Translations under genes and position numbers: made by a program | Shown here: one piece after another, positions 35,314-46,701 of the stretch | How the letters are laid out: every line of letters begins with the position of its first letter | Numbering within the stretch: the first letter of the stretch is position 1 | Origin: Chrysemys picta bellii | Lineage: Eukaryota; Chordata; Testudines; Emydidae | Assembly: GCF_011386835.1 (NCBI RefSeq) | Contig: NC_088792.1 | Location: forward strand, 38,988,882-39,052,881 | DNA length: 64,000 nt | Reading direction: 5' to 3' | The notes under the pieces: generated by a model | Database searches by the model: none | Told to the model about the DNA's origin: nothing | What the model saw: only the letters and a program-made list of their open reading frames with translations

Positions 35314-36955
35314 AGCTGGTGCAGCTGCTCAGGGGCCCATGCACTTGGAGGGCCCCTGAAGACTCAGGGCTGCCTGGTGCAGTCCGCTGCCATTGTTTGT
35401 GGCTTGCTGGAATTTCTAGGAAGAGCAATGCACTGCCCTCATTTGAATTTACCTGGGAAGAAGGCCTCCAAAATGGTGACTCTGCCATGAATTCTGATTA
35501 GTGGGACTGCCAGTGGCAGAGTCTCCAGTTTGTTTGGAGGCCCCTCTTCCTCTCCCACTGTCCAGGGAAATTCAAATGGGGCAGCAGGAACTGGCACGCT
35601 CCTCCTCCCAGAGGCTCTGAGTCTAGCTCTGGTGGCAGCGGCAGCAGGGATGGTTCATGGCTCTAGTTTCCCCAACAGCAGTTCTGGCTTTGGCAGGAGC
35701 AATGGTGATGGCTCTAGGGCCTGCACCATCGGGAGCATATGGCATGGCTGGGTGATGGTGCGGGGAAGGGGGAGCAGAGCTGGGGTGCAAAGGCAGGGAA
35801 GAGTGTGGGGGGTGGGAGAAGTGAGAGTTTATTTGAATGTGGGAAATGTGATGGCATATGAGGGCCCACAATGAAATGAAAACCTGCACCAGGGCCCATC
35901 TTTTTGTTCCTCTGCCACTGGCAGATGAGAGAGGGAGATGGGGCGGGCCAGGTGGGGCCCAGTCAGCATTCGCTGACTTTTAAATCTCCCACTGCCTGAG
36001 ACCTGACTAGGCACTACTGGATTGGACCCTGGAGGTGGGGGGGAATACAGGTGCAGTTACATTCCAACTGTATCACTGGGCATGCTCCAGGAATTTTCAT
36101 AGAGTTGCTCCTCCCAGTGTCCAAGGGCCATTGTGGTGCCTGGCACCAGTGAAGAGAGCAGAGAGACTGTCTCTCCTGTGCTCTCAATGCTCCCCCTGCT
36201 GCCCTAGCCCCGCCCCTATCCACTACCTCCCACTTCCCACCCCGACTGGCCCCCTCAGAACCCCCAACCCACCCTGCTCCTTGTCCCCTGACTGCCCCCT
36301 CCTGGGACCCCTGCCCCTAACTGCCCCCCAGAATCCCACCCCTACCTAAGCTTCCGAGTTCCTTGTCCCCTGAATGCCCCCTCCTGAAACCCCCCCACCC
36401 TAACTGCCCCACCCAGGACCCTACCCCCTACCTGTCCTCTGACTGCCCCAAACCTTATTCACACCCCCGCCCCCAGACTGACCCCCGGGACTCCCACCCC
36501 CATCCAACCACTCCCCACCCCCTGACAGGACCCCCAGAATTCCTGACCTAACCCCCCCTGCTCCCTGTCCTCTGACTGTTCCAATCCCTCTCCACATCCC
36601 TGCCCCATGACAGCCTCCCCCTCAGAATTCCTGACCCATCCAACCCTCCCCTTGCTCCCTGACTGCACCCCCGGGACTCCCCTTACCATGGCCATGCTGG
36701 TCAGACGCTGGCTCCACGTGGAGGCAAAACACACTGCCGTGCGCACAGCCCCTCCCCTGCAGAATGCTGAGGCAGCGGGAGTGGGGAGCTCTGGGAGGGG
36801 CAGCGGCTTGCTGCCCCCGCAAGCCGACGCTCTGGCTCTCCGGTGCCTCTGGAAGGCAGCTCCTCCCTGCCAAGCCAGGGCACCGCTTTTTGGCGCCCCC
36901 AACCACTTGGCGCCCTATGCAACTGCCTAGTTCGCCTAGTGGTTGCACCAGCCCT
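35314..36955. mobile_element. Probable hAT-like element with C-rich interior
   Basis: The right end (GCGCCCTATGCAACTGCC, then GGTTGCACCAGCCCTG ending at 36955) is a hAT-type terminus whose inverted form begins CAGGGCTGGTGCAACC. A matching left end CTGGTGCAGC lies at 35316, preceded by GGAATA; the right flank begins GGAATATG. The left end is degraded, so the pairing is tentative. All the long frames inside are compositional. Confidence 0.42.
36180..36690 (+). repeat. C-rich degenerate minisatellite
   Basis: Variants of CCCTGACTGCCCC, GGACCCC and CCCACCCC recur with an irregular period of about 30-40 bases over 500 bases. The complementary strand has many runs of three or more G and could form G-quadruplexes. 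It lies in the interior of the preceding hAT-like element. Confidence 0.75.
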
Positions 36956-37161
36956 GGGAATATGGGGACTTAGGGTTGCAGGAGCTGGGCATGGATAGGA
37001 ACAGGATCTGGGATGGGTGGAGGAGGGGCTGCATATGGTAAGAGGGCAGAAGCTAAGGAAGTTGAAAGGAGGATAGGAGCAGAAGGAAGGGGATGGGAGG
37101 CAGGAGTTGGGATGGGCAGGACAGTGATAGACTTGTGGGAGGGGGCAGGATAGAAGTGTCT

Positions 37162-37590
37162 ATTAAAGCATTGGAAAACATGCCTTGATAGTGATAGACA
37201 CAAGGAGCTCAATCTATTTAGTTTAACAAAGAGAAGGTTAAGGGGTGACCTGATCAGTCTATAAGTACCTGCATAGAGAACAAATATTTAATAATGGGCT
37301 CTTCAGTCTAGCAGACAAAGATATAACAAGATCCAATGGTGGGAAGTTGAAACTAGACAAATTCAGCCTGGAAATGAGGTGCAAATTTTTAACAATGAGG
37401 GTAATTAACTATTTGGACAACTTACCAAGCACGGTGGTGGATTCTGCATCATTGGCAAGACTGGATGTTTTCCTAAAAGATATGCTCTAGTTCAAACAAG
37501 AATTAGTTCAGGGAAGTCCTATGGCTATGCAGGAAGTCAGACTAGATGATCACAGTGGATCCTTCTAGCCTTAAAATCAATGAATCTATA
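37162..37590 (+). mobile_element. CR1 LINE 3' end
   Basis: Contains the CR1 blocks TTGGAAAACATGCCTTGATA, GAGCTCAATCTATTTAGTTT, AGAGAAGGTTAAGGGGTGAC and GTCAGACTAGATGATCACAG, ending in AATGAATCTAT. It includes about 430 bp of the 3' end, and the open reading frame is broken. Confidence 0.93.
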
Positions 37591-37614
37591 TCCATTAGAA
37601 TGTAGATCCATTCA

Positions 37615-37782
37615 GATCTATATCCAGAATAGTTAAGTACTGGAATAAGTGATCATGAGAAGAACAGGTTAGACAAACACCTGTCGAGAGATGATCTAGG
37701 TATACCTGGTCTTCCCTCAGCATAGAGAATGGACTAGATAACCTCTTGAGGTCCCTTCCAGCCCTATATGTATATGATTACA
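37615..37782 (+). mobile_element. Second CR1 3' end (different subfamily)
   Basis: GGACTAGATAACCTCTTGAG followed by GTCCCTTCCAGCCCTATAT is the CR1 terminus of an avian-like subfamily. It is adjacent to the preceding copy in the same orientation. Confidence 0.85.
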
Positions 37783-37805
37783 GAGCAAAAGTAAACCTAT
37801 ATTTT

Positions 37806-38146
37806 CATAGAAGCATAGAATATTAGGGTTGGAAGAGACCTCAAGAGGTCATCTAGTCCAATCCCCTGCTCAAAGCAGGACCAACACCAACTAAATCATC
37901 CCAGCCAAGACTTTGTCAAGCCAGGCCTTAAAAACCTCTAAGGATGGAGATTCCACCACCTCCCTAGGTAACGCATTCCAGTGCTTCACCACCCTCCTAG
38001 TGAAATAGTGTTTCTTAATATCCAACCTAGACCTCCCCCACTGCAAGTTGAGACCATTGCTTCTTGTTCTGCCACCACTGAGAACAGCCTAGCTCCATCC
38101 TCTTTGGAACCCCCCTTCAGGTAGTTGAAGGTTGCTATCTTTGGGA
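37806..38146 (-). mobile_element. CR1 3' end, minus strand
   Basis: Read on the plus strand, GTTGGAAGAGACCTCAAGAG, CAATCCCCTGCTCAAAGCAG and ATTCCAGTGCTTCACCACCC are the inverted CR1 3' end. It is head-to-tail inverted against the two preceding copies, so their 3' ends meet at about 37.8 kb. Confidence 0.93.
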
Positions 38147-38570
38147 AAATATAGCTTTTGCGTCAAAAACATTATGTTCAATTTCTTCCATAAGTGTCTC
38201 ATAACCTTAATGAACAGGAAGACCTATTAATTAATTGGATGGGACACACAAAAATCTGTCCAAATATTTGTCACCCTCCTTTGCCTCTTCAACATGCTAC
38301 CCTGACACTGTTAATGGCTCCAGTTCTTCTTTTAATACCTTAACAGAGATCAGAGGATTCATTTGGCAAAACAAAAAATGCAAGCTTAAATGGTACATTT
38401 TATGCTGCCCCAAAGAAGAAGGATAACATTTCCTCTTAACATTGATTACACGGCTGCTGTCCCCTAGGTATTGCTTAATAGTATGCTTTCTCCCTGCCTG
38501 TTTTCTAGACTGTGATGGAAAGCAAAACAATAATCTTCCCCAGTTTGGTGCTTGCAGAAGTGGATTAAAA
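38147..38570. other. Noncoding stretch, nothing recognised
   Basis: No repeat or coding signal is recognised between CR1 copies. Confidence 0.4.
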
Positions 38571-38574
38571 AAAG

Positions 38575-38858
38575 GGTTAAAAAAAGAACAAAAGAACTAG
38601 ATATGTTCATGTAGGATAGGCCCATCAATGGCTATTAGCCAGGATGGGCAGGGATGCACAACCATGCTCTGAAGTGTCCCTATCCTCTGTTTGCCAAAAG
38701 CTGGGAATGGGGAACAGGGAATGGATCACTTGATGATTACCTGTTCTGTTCATTCCATCTGAAGCACCTGACATTGACCACTGTTGGAAGACAGGATATT
38801 AGGCTGGATGGACCATTCCTCTGACCCAGTATGGCCACTCTTATGTTCCTATGTTAAT
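38575..38858 (+). mobile_element. CR1 3' end
   Basis: GGCTATTAGCCAGGATGGGC, GATCACTTGATGATTACCTG and TCTGACCCAGTATGGCCACT, ending in CTTATGTTCCTATG, are typical of a CR1 3' subfamily end. Confidence 0.93.
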
Positions 38859-39155
38859 TAAGGAGTCTAAGATACTCATTTCTCAGCTCTTCTCACTGCA
38901 CGTCCTTGGCAGGTTTGGTCTAAAGTTAAAAATAAGTTAGATATTCTCTTGCCATGTAAAGCTCTAATCTGTTATAAATTACATAGATAAAAGTATGCTA
39001 AGGATCTAATTGTAGAACTTGTCAATTATAAAATTACTAAATTATACAAGCTGTTGAAAAGGAGGGGAAAAGTCTGAATGTAGAAGACATCACAAAAATA
39101 ATAATAGGGAAGTTCCTCCTTTCCATTATATTAAAATCTGCTGCAGTTTTCGAAA

Positions 39156-39311
39156 ACATAAAATATGCAAAAAGCAACAGAGGGTCCTGTGGCACCCACG
39201 AAAGCTTATGCTCCCAATACTTCTGTTAGTCTTAAAGGTGCCAGAGGACCCTCTGTTGCTTTTTACAGATTCAGACTAACACGGCTACCCCTCTGATACA
39301 TAAAATATGCA
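39156..39311 (+). mobile_element. Second fold-back short retroposon with target duplications
   Basis: A perfect 14-bp direct repeat ACATAAAATATGCA (39156-39169 and 39298-39311) bounds the insertion. Inside, the 27-bp left arm 39169-39195 is the inverted complement of 39238-39264 with one mismatch. It is joined directly to CCACGAAAGCTTATGC (39194 on), the start of a sense copy running to the 3' end CAGACTAACACGGCTACC. The element is a diverged subfamily of that at 14765 (AATACTTCTGTTAGTC instead of AATAAATTTGTTAGTC). As in that copy, an inverted piece of the element itself sits at its 5' side. Confidence 0.9.
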
Positions 39312-41304
39312 GTTACCTCTACTGAGGCTTGTATCTTGTAGGACTTTGTTTCATTTACTTATCATTTTTTGTTATCTGCGTACCACCAAAAATGCTTTTA
39401 TTATTGGAATACATGGGAGGGAGACTTGGGTGTTACATTAATTGAAATTGATAAAAACAATTTAAAAAAAACAACATCCTTTGCATCTACAACTTTGTAA
39501 AAGAAACACAAAAGAAAATCTTGTGTAGGGCTTATATTACCACTTTGTTTTTCCCTGCATTCAACTCTAACTTTTCCTACTGTGCTGGAAAGGCTCTGGC
39601 CAATATGGTTCCCTGGCACATATTTAACAGTGATGGCCCTGAGTACAATCATTTTAGTCATAGATCCAAACATTTACAACTCTCTATCATAACTCTCTAT
39701 CATTCCAGGTTTTTCTGTTCAGGCTGCTTCTCCTCCTCCCTCTAATTGTTAGGCGGGATGGTGGTCACTTACAGATGGCAGCTAAAAATCAACCTGCAAG
39801 TAACTTAAAGCCTTTGATAATTCCCTTCACAACTGATTTTTATCAATGTATTTGGAACATCCTGGTTCTGGAGAAACTGCATGCATGTAGATCAGACAGC
39901 TATGCTGAATACATAGCTATCTGGTCTCCATTTCAAAAAGATGCTGAAAAAGTGGGCTTTTCTACTCACAAGTCACAACATCTTTATACTTTTTTCACAT
40001 TTAAAAGGCTCCATAATTACTCTTCTTTCCCCTTAAATTTTAAAAACTGGTGATAGATAAATTGTCATATCAGACCCAGTTAACATTATTTTAATGTTGG
40101 AATTTTATTGTTAGCTTTTACTTGTTTTTTTTTAATTTCAAGCAACATAACTATACTATATATTTATCGGTGGATAAATGCTATAGTAACAGGACAAACT
40201 GTATCCCTATTGCAAACAATAATTTTTTTTGCGGGGGAGGGGTGGAAATCATGCAAAGCTTTGTATTTTTACAAGCTTTTGATCGGAAAGTAACTATTTA
40301 ATAAAAAATGTGAATGAATCAAAATGTGGTATTTGTGTACAAAAGGAAATGGCAAAAAATGTATTGCAAACTTCTCCACTATAATTGTGACTGCCACACT
40401 GCTGGACTCAGCACTCATTAAATACTATGGCCAAACTCTGAAGTCCTCTTAGACCCTCGTTCTGCTGGGAACTCCATCAACTCAGATCTCTCCTCCAACG
40501 CAGAGCCTCACTGAAGAAATTGAAATTTGGATCCACACATGGACAAGCCATAATTTTCAAAACTAAAAACAAAATTCCACAGAGGACACTGCTAACCAGA
40601 TATCGCAAGAACCGCAGATTGGTTAAGAAAAAGTTTTTAAAAACAGTAACCCCAAACTGCCCATAAAACATTGCTTAACATAAGCTGCAAGGACTGCAGG
40701 GGTTGCAGTGCTGTATGTTTGGCATGGTGGAGACTAAGGATCTCATTAACTTCCAGGATTAATTTTTAGAATGTGGGAAAGGTGATGAATATGCCACTTG
40801 TTTCCTCTCACCTTCTTCTACTATATACAAAAGACAAAAACAAGACAAAAACTCAACTAGCTGCCTACTCCAATAGTCATCCAGTTAGGCCTCTATCTTG
40901 AAAATTGTTACTCAGGTGAGGTCCCATTGACCTCAATAAGGGTACTCACCTGCTTAAAGTCAAGCATGTGTGTAAGTGTTTTACAGGATCAGGACCTTAA
41001 ATGGTTAGGTCTTTCATGTTCCAATGTTTCCTTCCTCAGCGCTCTCATCAAAGGACTGATCCAACTTCCATTAAAGTCAGTGGAAAGGATTGATTGGAGA
41101 TTGGCTCAACCTGCAGCTGACAGCAAGCCTGTGGCTATTTGCAGAGAAAGCCATGTTCATTTCTGCCTGTTTGGCCAATAGAGACGGTTCAGATAAAGGG
41201 ATATAATTCCCCAGATTCTCTGCTGCCTTGTACCTTGTGTAGTCATTTCACACCTGTGCAAAGTGGATGTCAAACTTTGCCATTCCAATTTGGTAATACA
41301 CATA
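39312..41304. other. Noncoding stretch, little recognised
   Basis: AT-rich sequence. The part at 40905-40995 has inverted TCCCATTGACCTCAATAAGG-type words, seen in old palindromic MITEs of reptile and bird genomes. Frames up to 92 codons are motif-free. Confidence 0.4.
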
Positions 41305-41389
41305 GGCCCAGATCCTCAGAGGTATTTAGGCACTTAACTCCTGTTGATTTCAAGGGGAGTTAGGCATCAAAATTCCTCTGATCTGGGCC
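41305..41389. mobile_element. Palindromic MITE
   Basis: GGCCCAGATCCTCAGAGG at the left end pairs with CCTCTGATCTGGGCC at the right, and TTAGGCACTTAACTCC pairs with GGAGTTAGGCATC. The whole 85-bp unit is an imperfect palindrome. Confidence 0.75.
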
Positions 41390-41394
41390 ATACT

Positions 41395-41560
41395 CAGTGC
41401 CTGTGCTAGCCCATTGGGGACCCTAAACAGGAATATTTTTTGGTCTCCCCCCGTACTAAAAAAGGCAAGTTCTTATAATAAAAAGTGAATAGGGTGGCCT
41501 CCTGAGCTACTTGGGGTCCTAAGCAATTGCTTAGTCTGCTTATGCCTAGTGCTGGCTCTG
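41395..41560. mobile_element. hAT-like MITE
   Basis: It starts CAGTGCCTGTGCTAGCC. The inverted right end reads CAGAGCCAGCACTAGGC. The flanks GCCATACT (41387-41394) and GCCCTACT (41561-41568) are an 8-bp duplication with one mismatch. It lies directly beside the palindromic MITE. Confidence 0.65.
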
Positions 41561-41569
41561 GCCCTACTC

Positions 41570-43735
41570 ACTTTGCAGGGGGAGCAGAAGGAGAATCAAG
41601 CCCATTGACTCCAGTAGTGTTGCCAGAGCCACAGGTTTTGCCACTGATTTAGATAGTTTTCCCCCTTCACTTGTGAGTAGGCATATTTTGGGATGTTTTT
41701 ACAGCTGTTGGCTGCCCAAGCAGAGAGAATTAGCTGATCATAAATAGTAAGTTACCAGTTAAGGCTTCTTTTCTCTGTAAAACATCTGTTATTCGTAACT
41801 GCTCTTTTTCCACTACCTTTTTCATCATGCCTCTGGTCCATGACATTTTTAAAAATAAAATGTTTGATTTATTTTTTGAAAGGTTGTATGAAAAGCCTGC
41901 CACCTTTACTTGCTCCAAGTACAAGCAAAACAAACTCTGGGGATAAATTAGCTCATAAAAATGATGTTTTGTGTAGAAATATCATTGATAGTTCACCAAT
42001 AATATTTTCTATCACCAGTTACTTAAATGTCCTGCGATATTGGGTAGGTAGAAGGGAGCAGGAAAGTATAAATAATTAAAAGCTCAGATTTCCCTAGACC
42101 ATCTATTCGTTGTTGTCTTTGCTGCCTTGCTGTCCTCCCATCTAGAAGGGCTAGGCATAAGGCAGTCAATGGAGTGCTATACTTTTCTCCTCCCACCTTT
42201 TTAATATAGCTCCATATATAAAGTTAAAGTTCTGCCATGCTCTGTGAAATAACTTTGGGCACTGGTTAGATACATTTTATTAGACACATATCAAATAGTA
42301 TTAAACACCAAGGTTTATGGTTTTTTGAAAGTGTTCCTACTATTTATAATCTGTGGGTGTGATGGACAATTTATACCTACAAAATATAAATGCCTTTCCA
42401 TTCTGCATTTAAAGCCAGTTGTAGGTATGTTTCATGGCATGTTTGAAGTGTGGCGTCCCACAGTTTTTCATTTAAATATTTAAAGGTAACATCTCCACTA
42501 ACACCAGTGTAGATTGTTTAGAATAAACAATGTATAGGGTTGGTGGCATAGATGTGGCAGTTTTGTAGCCATTCTACTTTGAATGTACACACACAAATTT
42601 TATGTTTGGTATTTTTCTCAATACATTTCTAATTTTCTTCAATATACATATATATATTTTAAAAAAGCTACTGACACGCTGCCTCTCTCTCCCTGTCCCC
42701 ACACCCATGGTGACTTTTCCACAGGGGAGCTATTACATTCTGCCAATCAGAGTTAATCTGAATCTAGCAGTGTATTAATTTTTATAGAGGTACACAAACC
42801 CCCTTCATATTATGCAATATAGTCTCTATTCAATGTGCATGCATAGCTCCCATTAAATTTAAATTGTAATTATGCGTGGTCATAGAGGAGAATAACTCCT
42901 GCATTTTGCCTCTTACAAGGCATGTGCTGTTCCGATATATATTTTTAATTGATTAAGAGGTGGGAGCAGTAATTGTATCTGATCCAAGTTTAAGCGAAAA
43001 GCCTCTTTATTAGACTACATACTGTAAAACATTATTCTAGGCAAAATCCCAAAGGCATTTTTCATCATCAGGTTAAATGAAAAGAATAAACGTTTTAAAG
43101 TATCCTAGAAGTATTTGTAATTTAAATTAGAAGTTTATTTTGTTAGCATTTTGCTTTGTGGGCAGAGGACTACGGTTTTGAAAAGTTTAATGAAATCTTG
43201 TCAGTTTTTAATTTAAATAAGCTCAGATTCAGTGCTTTTTAACTTACTTTTTTCTTTTCCATACTCTGCCACTATAACGGTAGTGCAAACACTTTACATT
43301 AATTTTTTTTAGGTGTGGAATGTTCTGCCTAACCAATGCTGTGAATGTCTGCTATACCTCCTGGAAATGTGCTTGTCTTGATTTCTAACTACCGTGGCTA
43401 CTGTATTTTTGCTTAGTAAATAATCCTCGAAGATTTCAGCTACATGAGGATTAACGTGTATATTGTGCTAAATGCTTTAGTAACTTACCAAGAGAAATTT
43501 GCAGTGCTTGTAAACTTTTTCTAAAAAAACACTTTCATCCTTTAATTTTACAGGATATTTATAGGATGTGATTGCACTGTTTATTTTTGTAAGTTATTCT
43601 TTTTACATATAGTAGCCCAAGGTTATGGAAACAGATGATGAAAAATGTAAAGTTCAGAAAAATGTACAGTTACAACATTAATGTTTGTACATTGCTTTGA
43701 AACAATAATGTGATATAGAAATGTGAAGTATTATT
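41570..43735. other. AT-rich noncoding stretch
   Basis: No gene is recognised. There is a short TA-rich tract at about 42640-42662. The part at 42900-43260 is rich in ATTA/TAAT and AAATTA words and free of repeats, and could hold conserved noncoding sequence; this is only a texture impression. Confidence 0.4.
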
Positions 43736-43736
43736 A

Positions 43737-44720
43737 GCGGAGCTGGTAGCACTGCCTATAATTAAGGTTGTTCAAAACTTACCATAATAGGACTGTTTTC
43801 AGTTGCTTATAACTTTGCCAAATATTAATTCTTTGGTCCGAAATTTTCCATGCTGGGTGTCTGAGTCACATTGAATTATTCTGGAAAATTTCTGTCAAAA
43901 GAGTTCAACTGTTTCCAAGAATGGGGCTAGGGAAAAAACACATTGTTTTGTCCATGTTAAAAAATTTCTAGCTAGCTTATTTGAAAAGCTGTAGCAAGAC
44001 CTATGCTTTGGAACAGGGACTTGAAATTTGGCAGAGTTGTGGCCTTTGTGTTAGGGATGTGCTTTTTGCTGTTCCTGTGAAATTTGCCCCCAGATTTGGC
44101 TAAGCTAAGCTATAAGCATGGCCCTACCAAATTCAAAGTCCATTTTCATAAATTTCATGGTCATGGCATTTAAAAAATCTTGAATTTCATGGTTTCAGTT
44201 ATTTAAATCTTAAGTTTTACGGTGTAACAAAGCATGAATATGTATTTTAAAATGGCAAAATATAAACATGTAAAGCCCTTAATTCAGAAGTAAGGGTGGG
44301 ATTGCCTCTTCTGGTCTTGCCACCATTGCCACCCAGGGATTGCCACCCTTACTTCTGCGCTGCTGCTGGCGGTGGCACTGCCTTCTGAGCTGGGCGCCCA
44401 GCCAGCAGCCACCACTCTCCAGCCACCCAGCTCTGAAGGCAGCACAGAAGTAAGGGTAGCACTACCTCAACCCCCTACAATAGCCTTGTAACCCCTTTTT
44501 GGGTTGGGACCCCCAGGTTGAGAAATTGTTGCTATAGGATAAAAGTATACAAAAGACCAGATTTCACGGTCTGTGACATGTTTTTCATGGCCATGAATTT
44601 GGTAGGGCCCTAGCTATAAGCCTTTGAAAAGTGAGTTTGAACATGCTCAGTAGGGAGTTCAATTTTAGCAGCTAAAATCTCCAAAGATTGTCTTCACTGA
44701 GCATGCTCCAGCATCTCATT
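43737..44720 (+). repeat. Dispersed repeat B, split by a hAT-like insertion
   Basis: The outer parts 43737-44116 and 44613-44720 match 31085-31580, including TTTTCAGTTGCTTATAACTT, ACTTGAAATTTGGCAGAG and the final AATCTCCAAAGATTG. The middle is the inserted element at 44117. Confidence 0.8.
44117..44612. mobile_element. hAT-like element, 496 bp, perfect target duplication
   Basis: The left end CATGGCCCTACCAAATTCA and the inverted right end TAGGGCCCTACCAAATTCA agree at 17 of 19 bases. The flanks GCTATAAG (44109-44116 and 44613-44620) are a perfect 8-bp duplication. The interior has a second nested palindrome: AGAAGTAAGGGTGG and its complements recur at 44287, 44350 and 44445. It carries no coding capacity. 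Confidence 0.92.
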
Positions 44721-44949
44721 GCTCCTAGCACTGACCAGACTACACATGTGCCATCGCCACAGAGAGACTAAGCATGCTCCAGCCTCTCACTGTTCCTATG
44801 CATGACTAGAGTGTACATACGACATCCTCAATGAGCAGGCTCCAGCCCAGGCCTACACAAGTTAAGCCAGACTTTCCCTGTAATGACTACTCCCAGGTGC
44901 TCTGGGCTGGGCACTGAGCACATTTCTCTCCAGTGCTCTCTATAATGCC

Positions 44950-45330
44950 CCTTCTGGCAGCCAGACAGATGCCCAACTCTATCATGGAGGAGGAAGGTAA
45001 CTGATTTGAATGCAGGAGGTGACAAAAGGTGGACCAAGGAGAAGGAAAGAAGTAGATTGGAACGAGCAGTCTGGTGGGACTGGGTCAGGGGGAGGAGCAA
45101 CTGTGAATGGGAGTTGAGGTATGTGGGGGAGTGGGATTGTCTGGGCAAGGAGACTGGGAACAGATAAGGAGGGAAGTCTTGGACTGGTGACGTGAGGAGA
45201 CTGGGAGTGGGGAGAAGGAGGGACTGGGACTGGTTGGGTAGGAAGGCTGGGAGACAGTGAGGGAAATGGGACAGAAGATGGGAGCCTGTTGGCTGGGGAG
45301 AAGAGGGAGGAAAATAGAGTCCTAGAGACA
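44950..45330. repeat. Purine-rich (G/A) strand-biased tract
   Basis: The plus strand is dominated by GGGA, GGAG and GACTGGGA words with few pyrimidines over almost 400 bases. The 173-codon minus-strand frame across it is compositional. It is probably the interior of an older repeat; ends were not defined. Confidence 0.55.
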
Positions 45331-45429
45331 ACAGCCTTCCTTGATTCATCTCCAGAGTAGGCTCATCCTGGGCACTGAATTAGGCAGGCATTCTGTGGAA
45401 AAAAATTGCATAAGCTAATGTAATTAAAG

Positions 45430-45495
45430 ACTGTATCACAATGCATATGCACAAGGGGGCTGAATTAGGTTTGCACAGGCAACCTTAATTCTGGC
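45430..45495 (+). repeat. Dispersed repeat A, left half (split by LTR)
   Basis: ATGCATATGCACAAGGGGGC to TTAATTCTGGC matches 27790-27849. The right half resumes at 46702 (CTGGCATTTCCTAACTTTG) and continues to about 46790. Confidence 0.82.
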
Positions 45496-46701
45496 TGTGA
45501 CGGGTTGGATCACAGAAACCCCCTTGGGAGCTGCCACCTGATGTGCCAAGACTACCTCTACTCCTGTTTTCCCTGCCAGTTGAGGACTCCAGCACCCTGT
45601 CTTGCGGAGACAGACTCTCCCATCTGCTCCAACACGGACCCAGGGTCTGAATCACTTGCCCCAAAGCTGCAAGTTTACCTGAAAACAGCTCACAGAAGTG
45701 TGCTTGTCTCTAGCACTCAGATGCCCAACTCCCAATGGGGTCTAAACCCAAATAAATCCGTTTTACCCTGCATAAAGCTTATGCAGGGCAAACCCAGAAA
45801 TTGTTCGCCCTCTATAACACTGATAGAGAGATATGCACAGTTATTTGCTCCCCCAGGTATTAATACATACTCTGAGTAAATTACTAAATAAAAAGTGATT
45901 TTATTAAATACAGAAAATAGGATTTAAGTGGTTCCAAGTAGTAACAGACAGACCAAAGTAAGTCACCAAGCAAAATAAAATAAAACGCGCAAATCTATGT
46001 CTAATCAAACTAAATACAGATAAGTTCCTCACCAGTTCCAGAATGCTCCCTTTTACAGGCTAATCTCCTTTTAGCCTGGGTCCAGCAATCACTCACAACC
46101 CCTGTAGTTATTGTCCTTTGTTTCAGTTTCCTTCAAGTATCCTGGGGGGGGTGGAGAGGCTCCTTCTTTAGCCAGCTGAAGACAAAATGGAGGGGTCTCC
46201 CACAGGTTTAAATAGACTCTCTCTTGTGGGTGGAGACCCCCCTCCTCCCTCCTATGCAAAGTCCAGCTCCAAGATAGAGTTCTGGAGTCACCTGGGCAAG
46301 TCACATGTCCCTGCATGACTCAGTCTTTACAAGCCGAAGCCATTGTCCACATGGTATCTTGCATGTCTCCAGGAAGACTTCTTATGTGGATTGGAGCATT
46401 CCAAGATGCATTGTTCCCCAAGTGTTTCCTGATCAGGTACTTAACCTGGCGAATTCCTTCCTAAAGAAGCTGACTAAATGCCTCACAAAGCTTACTTAGA
46501 AACCAAGCAAGCATACAGCCCATATTCTTAACCTCAAGTAGAAAATGATATATATGTACAAATAGGATGAATAGATATAGTAGACCATAACCTTTACGGA
46601 GATATATTACATGGCACAGGCAGCACAAAACATATTCCGGTTATGTCATACATACATTTATAAGCACCCCCCCATAAAGCCTTATGGGGTACACTGTCAC
46701 A
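45496..46701 (-). mobile_element. Solo LTR, 1206 bp
   Basis: It begins TGTGACGGGTTGG and ends ACACTGTCACA. CTGGC is duplicated on both sides (45491-45495 and 46702-46706), giving canonical TG...CA ends and a 5-bp target duplication. A minus-strand AATAAA at about 45890-45905 and a TATTTAAA-type promoter site near 46210 suggest minus orientation. No gag, pol or env sequence lies beside it, so it is an LTR-LTR recombination remnant. ERV versus gypsy class cannot be settled from the LTR alone. Confidence 0.9.

Noticed and set aside
35530..35874. 114-codon plus-strand Gly/Ser-rich frame
   Set aside because: Compositional frame within the probable hAT-like element; no motif.
36180..36690. CRISPR-like or coding tandem repeat
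   Set aside because: The C-rich units vary in length and sequence and lack constant repeats and unique spacers; it is a degenerate minisatellite.
44828..45349. 173-codon minus-strand Ser/Pro/Leu-rich frame
   Set aside because: Complement of a purine-rich tract; amino-acid content is dictated by the tract.
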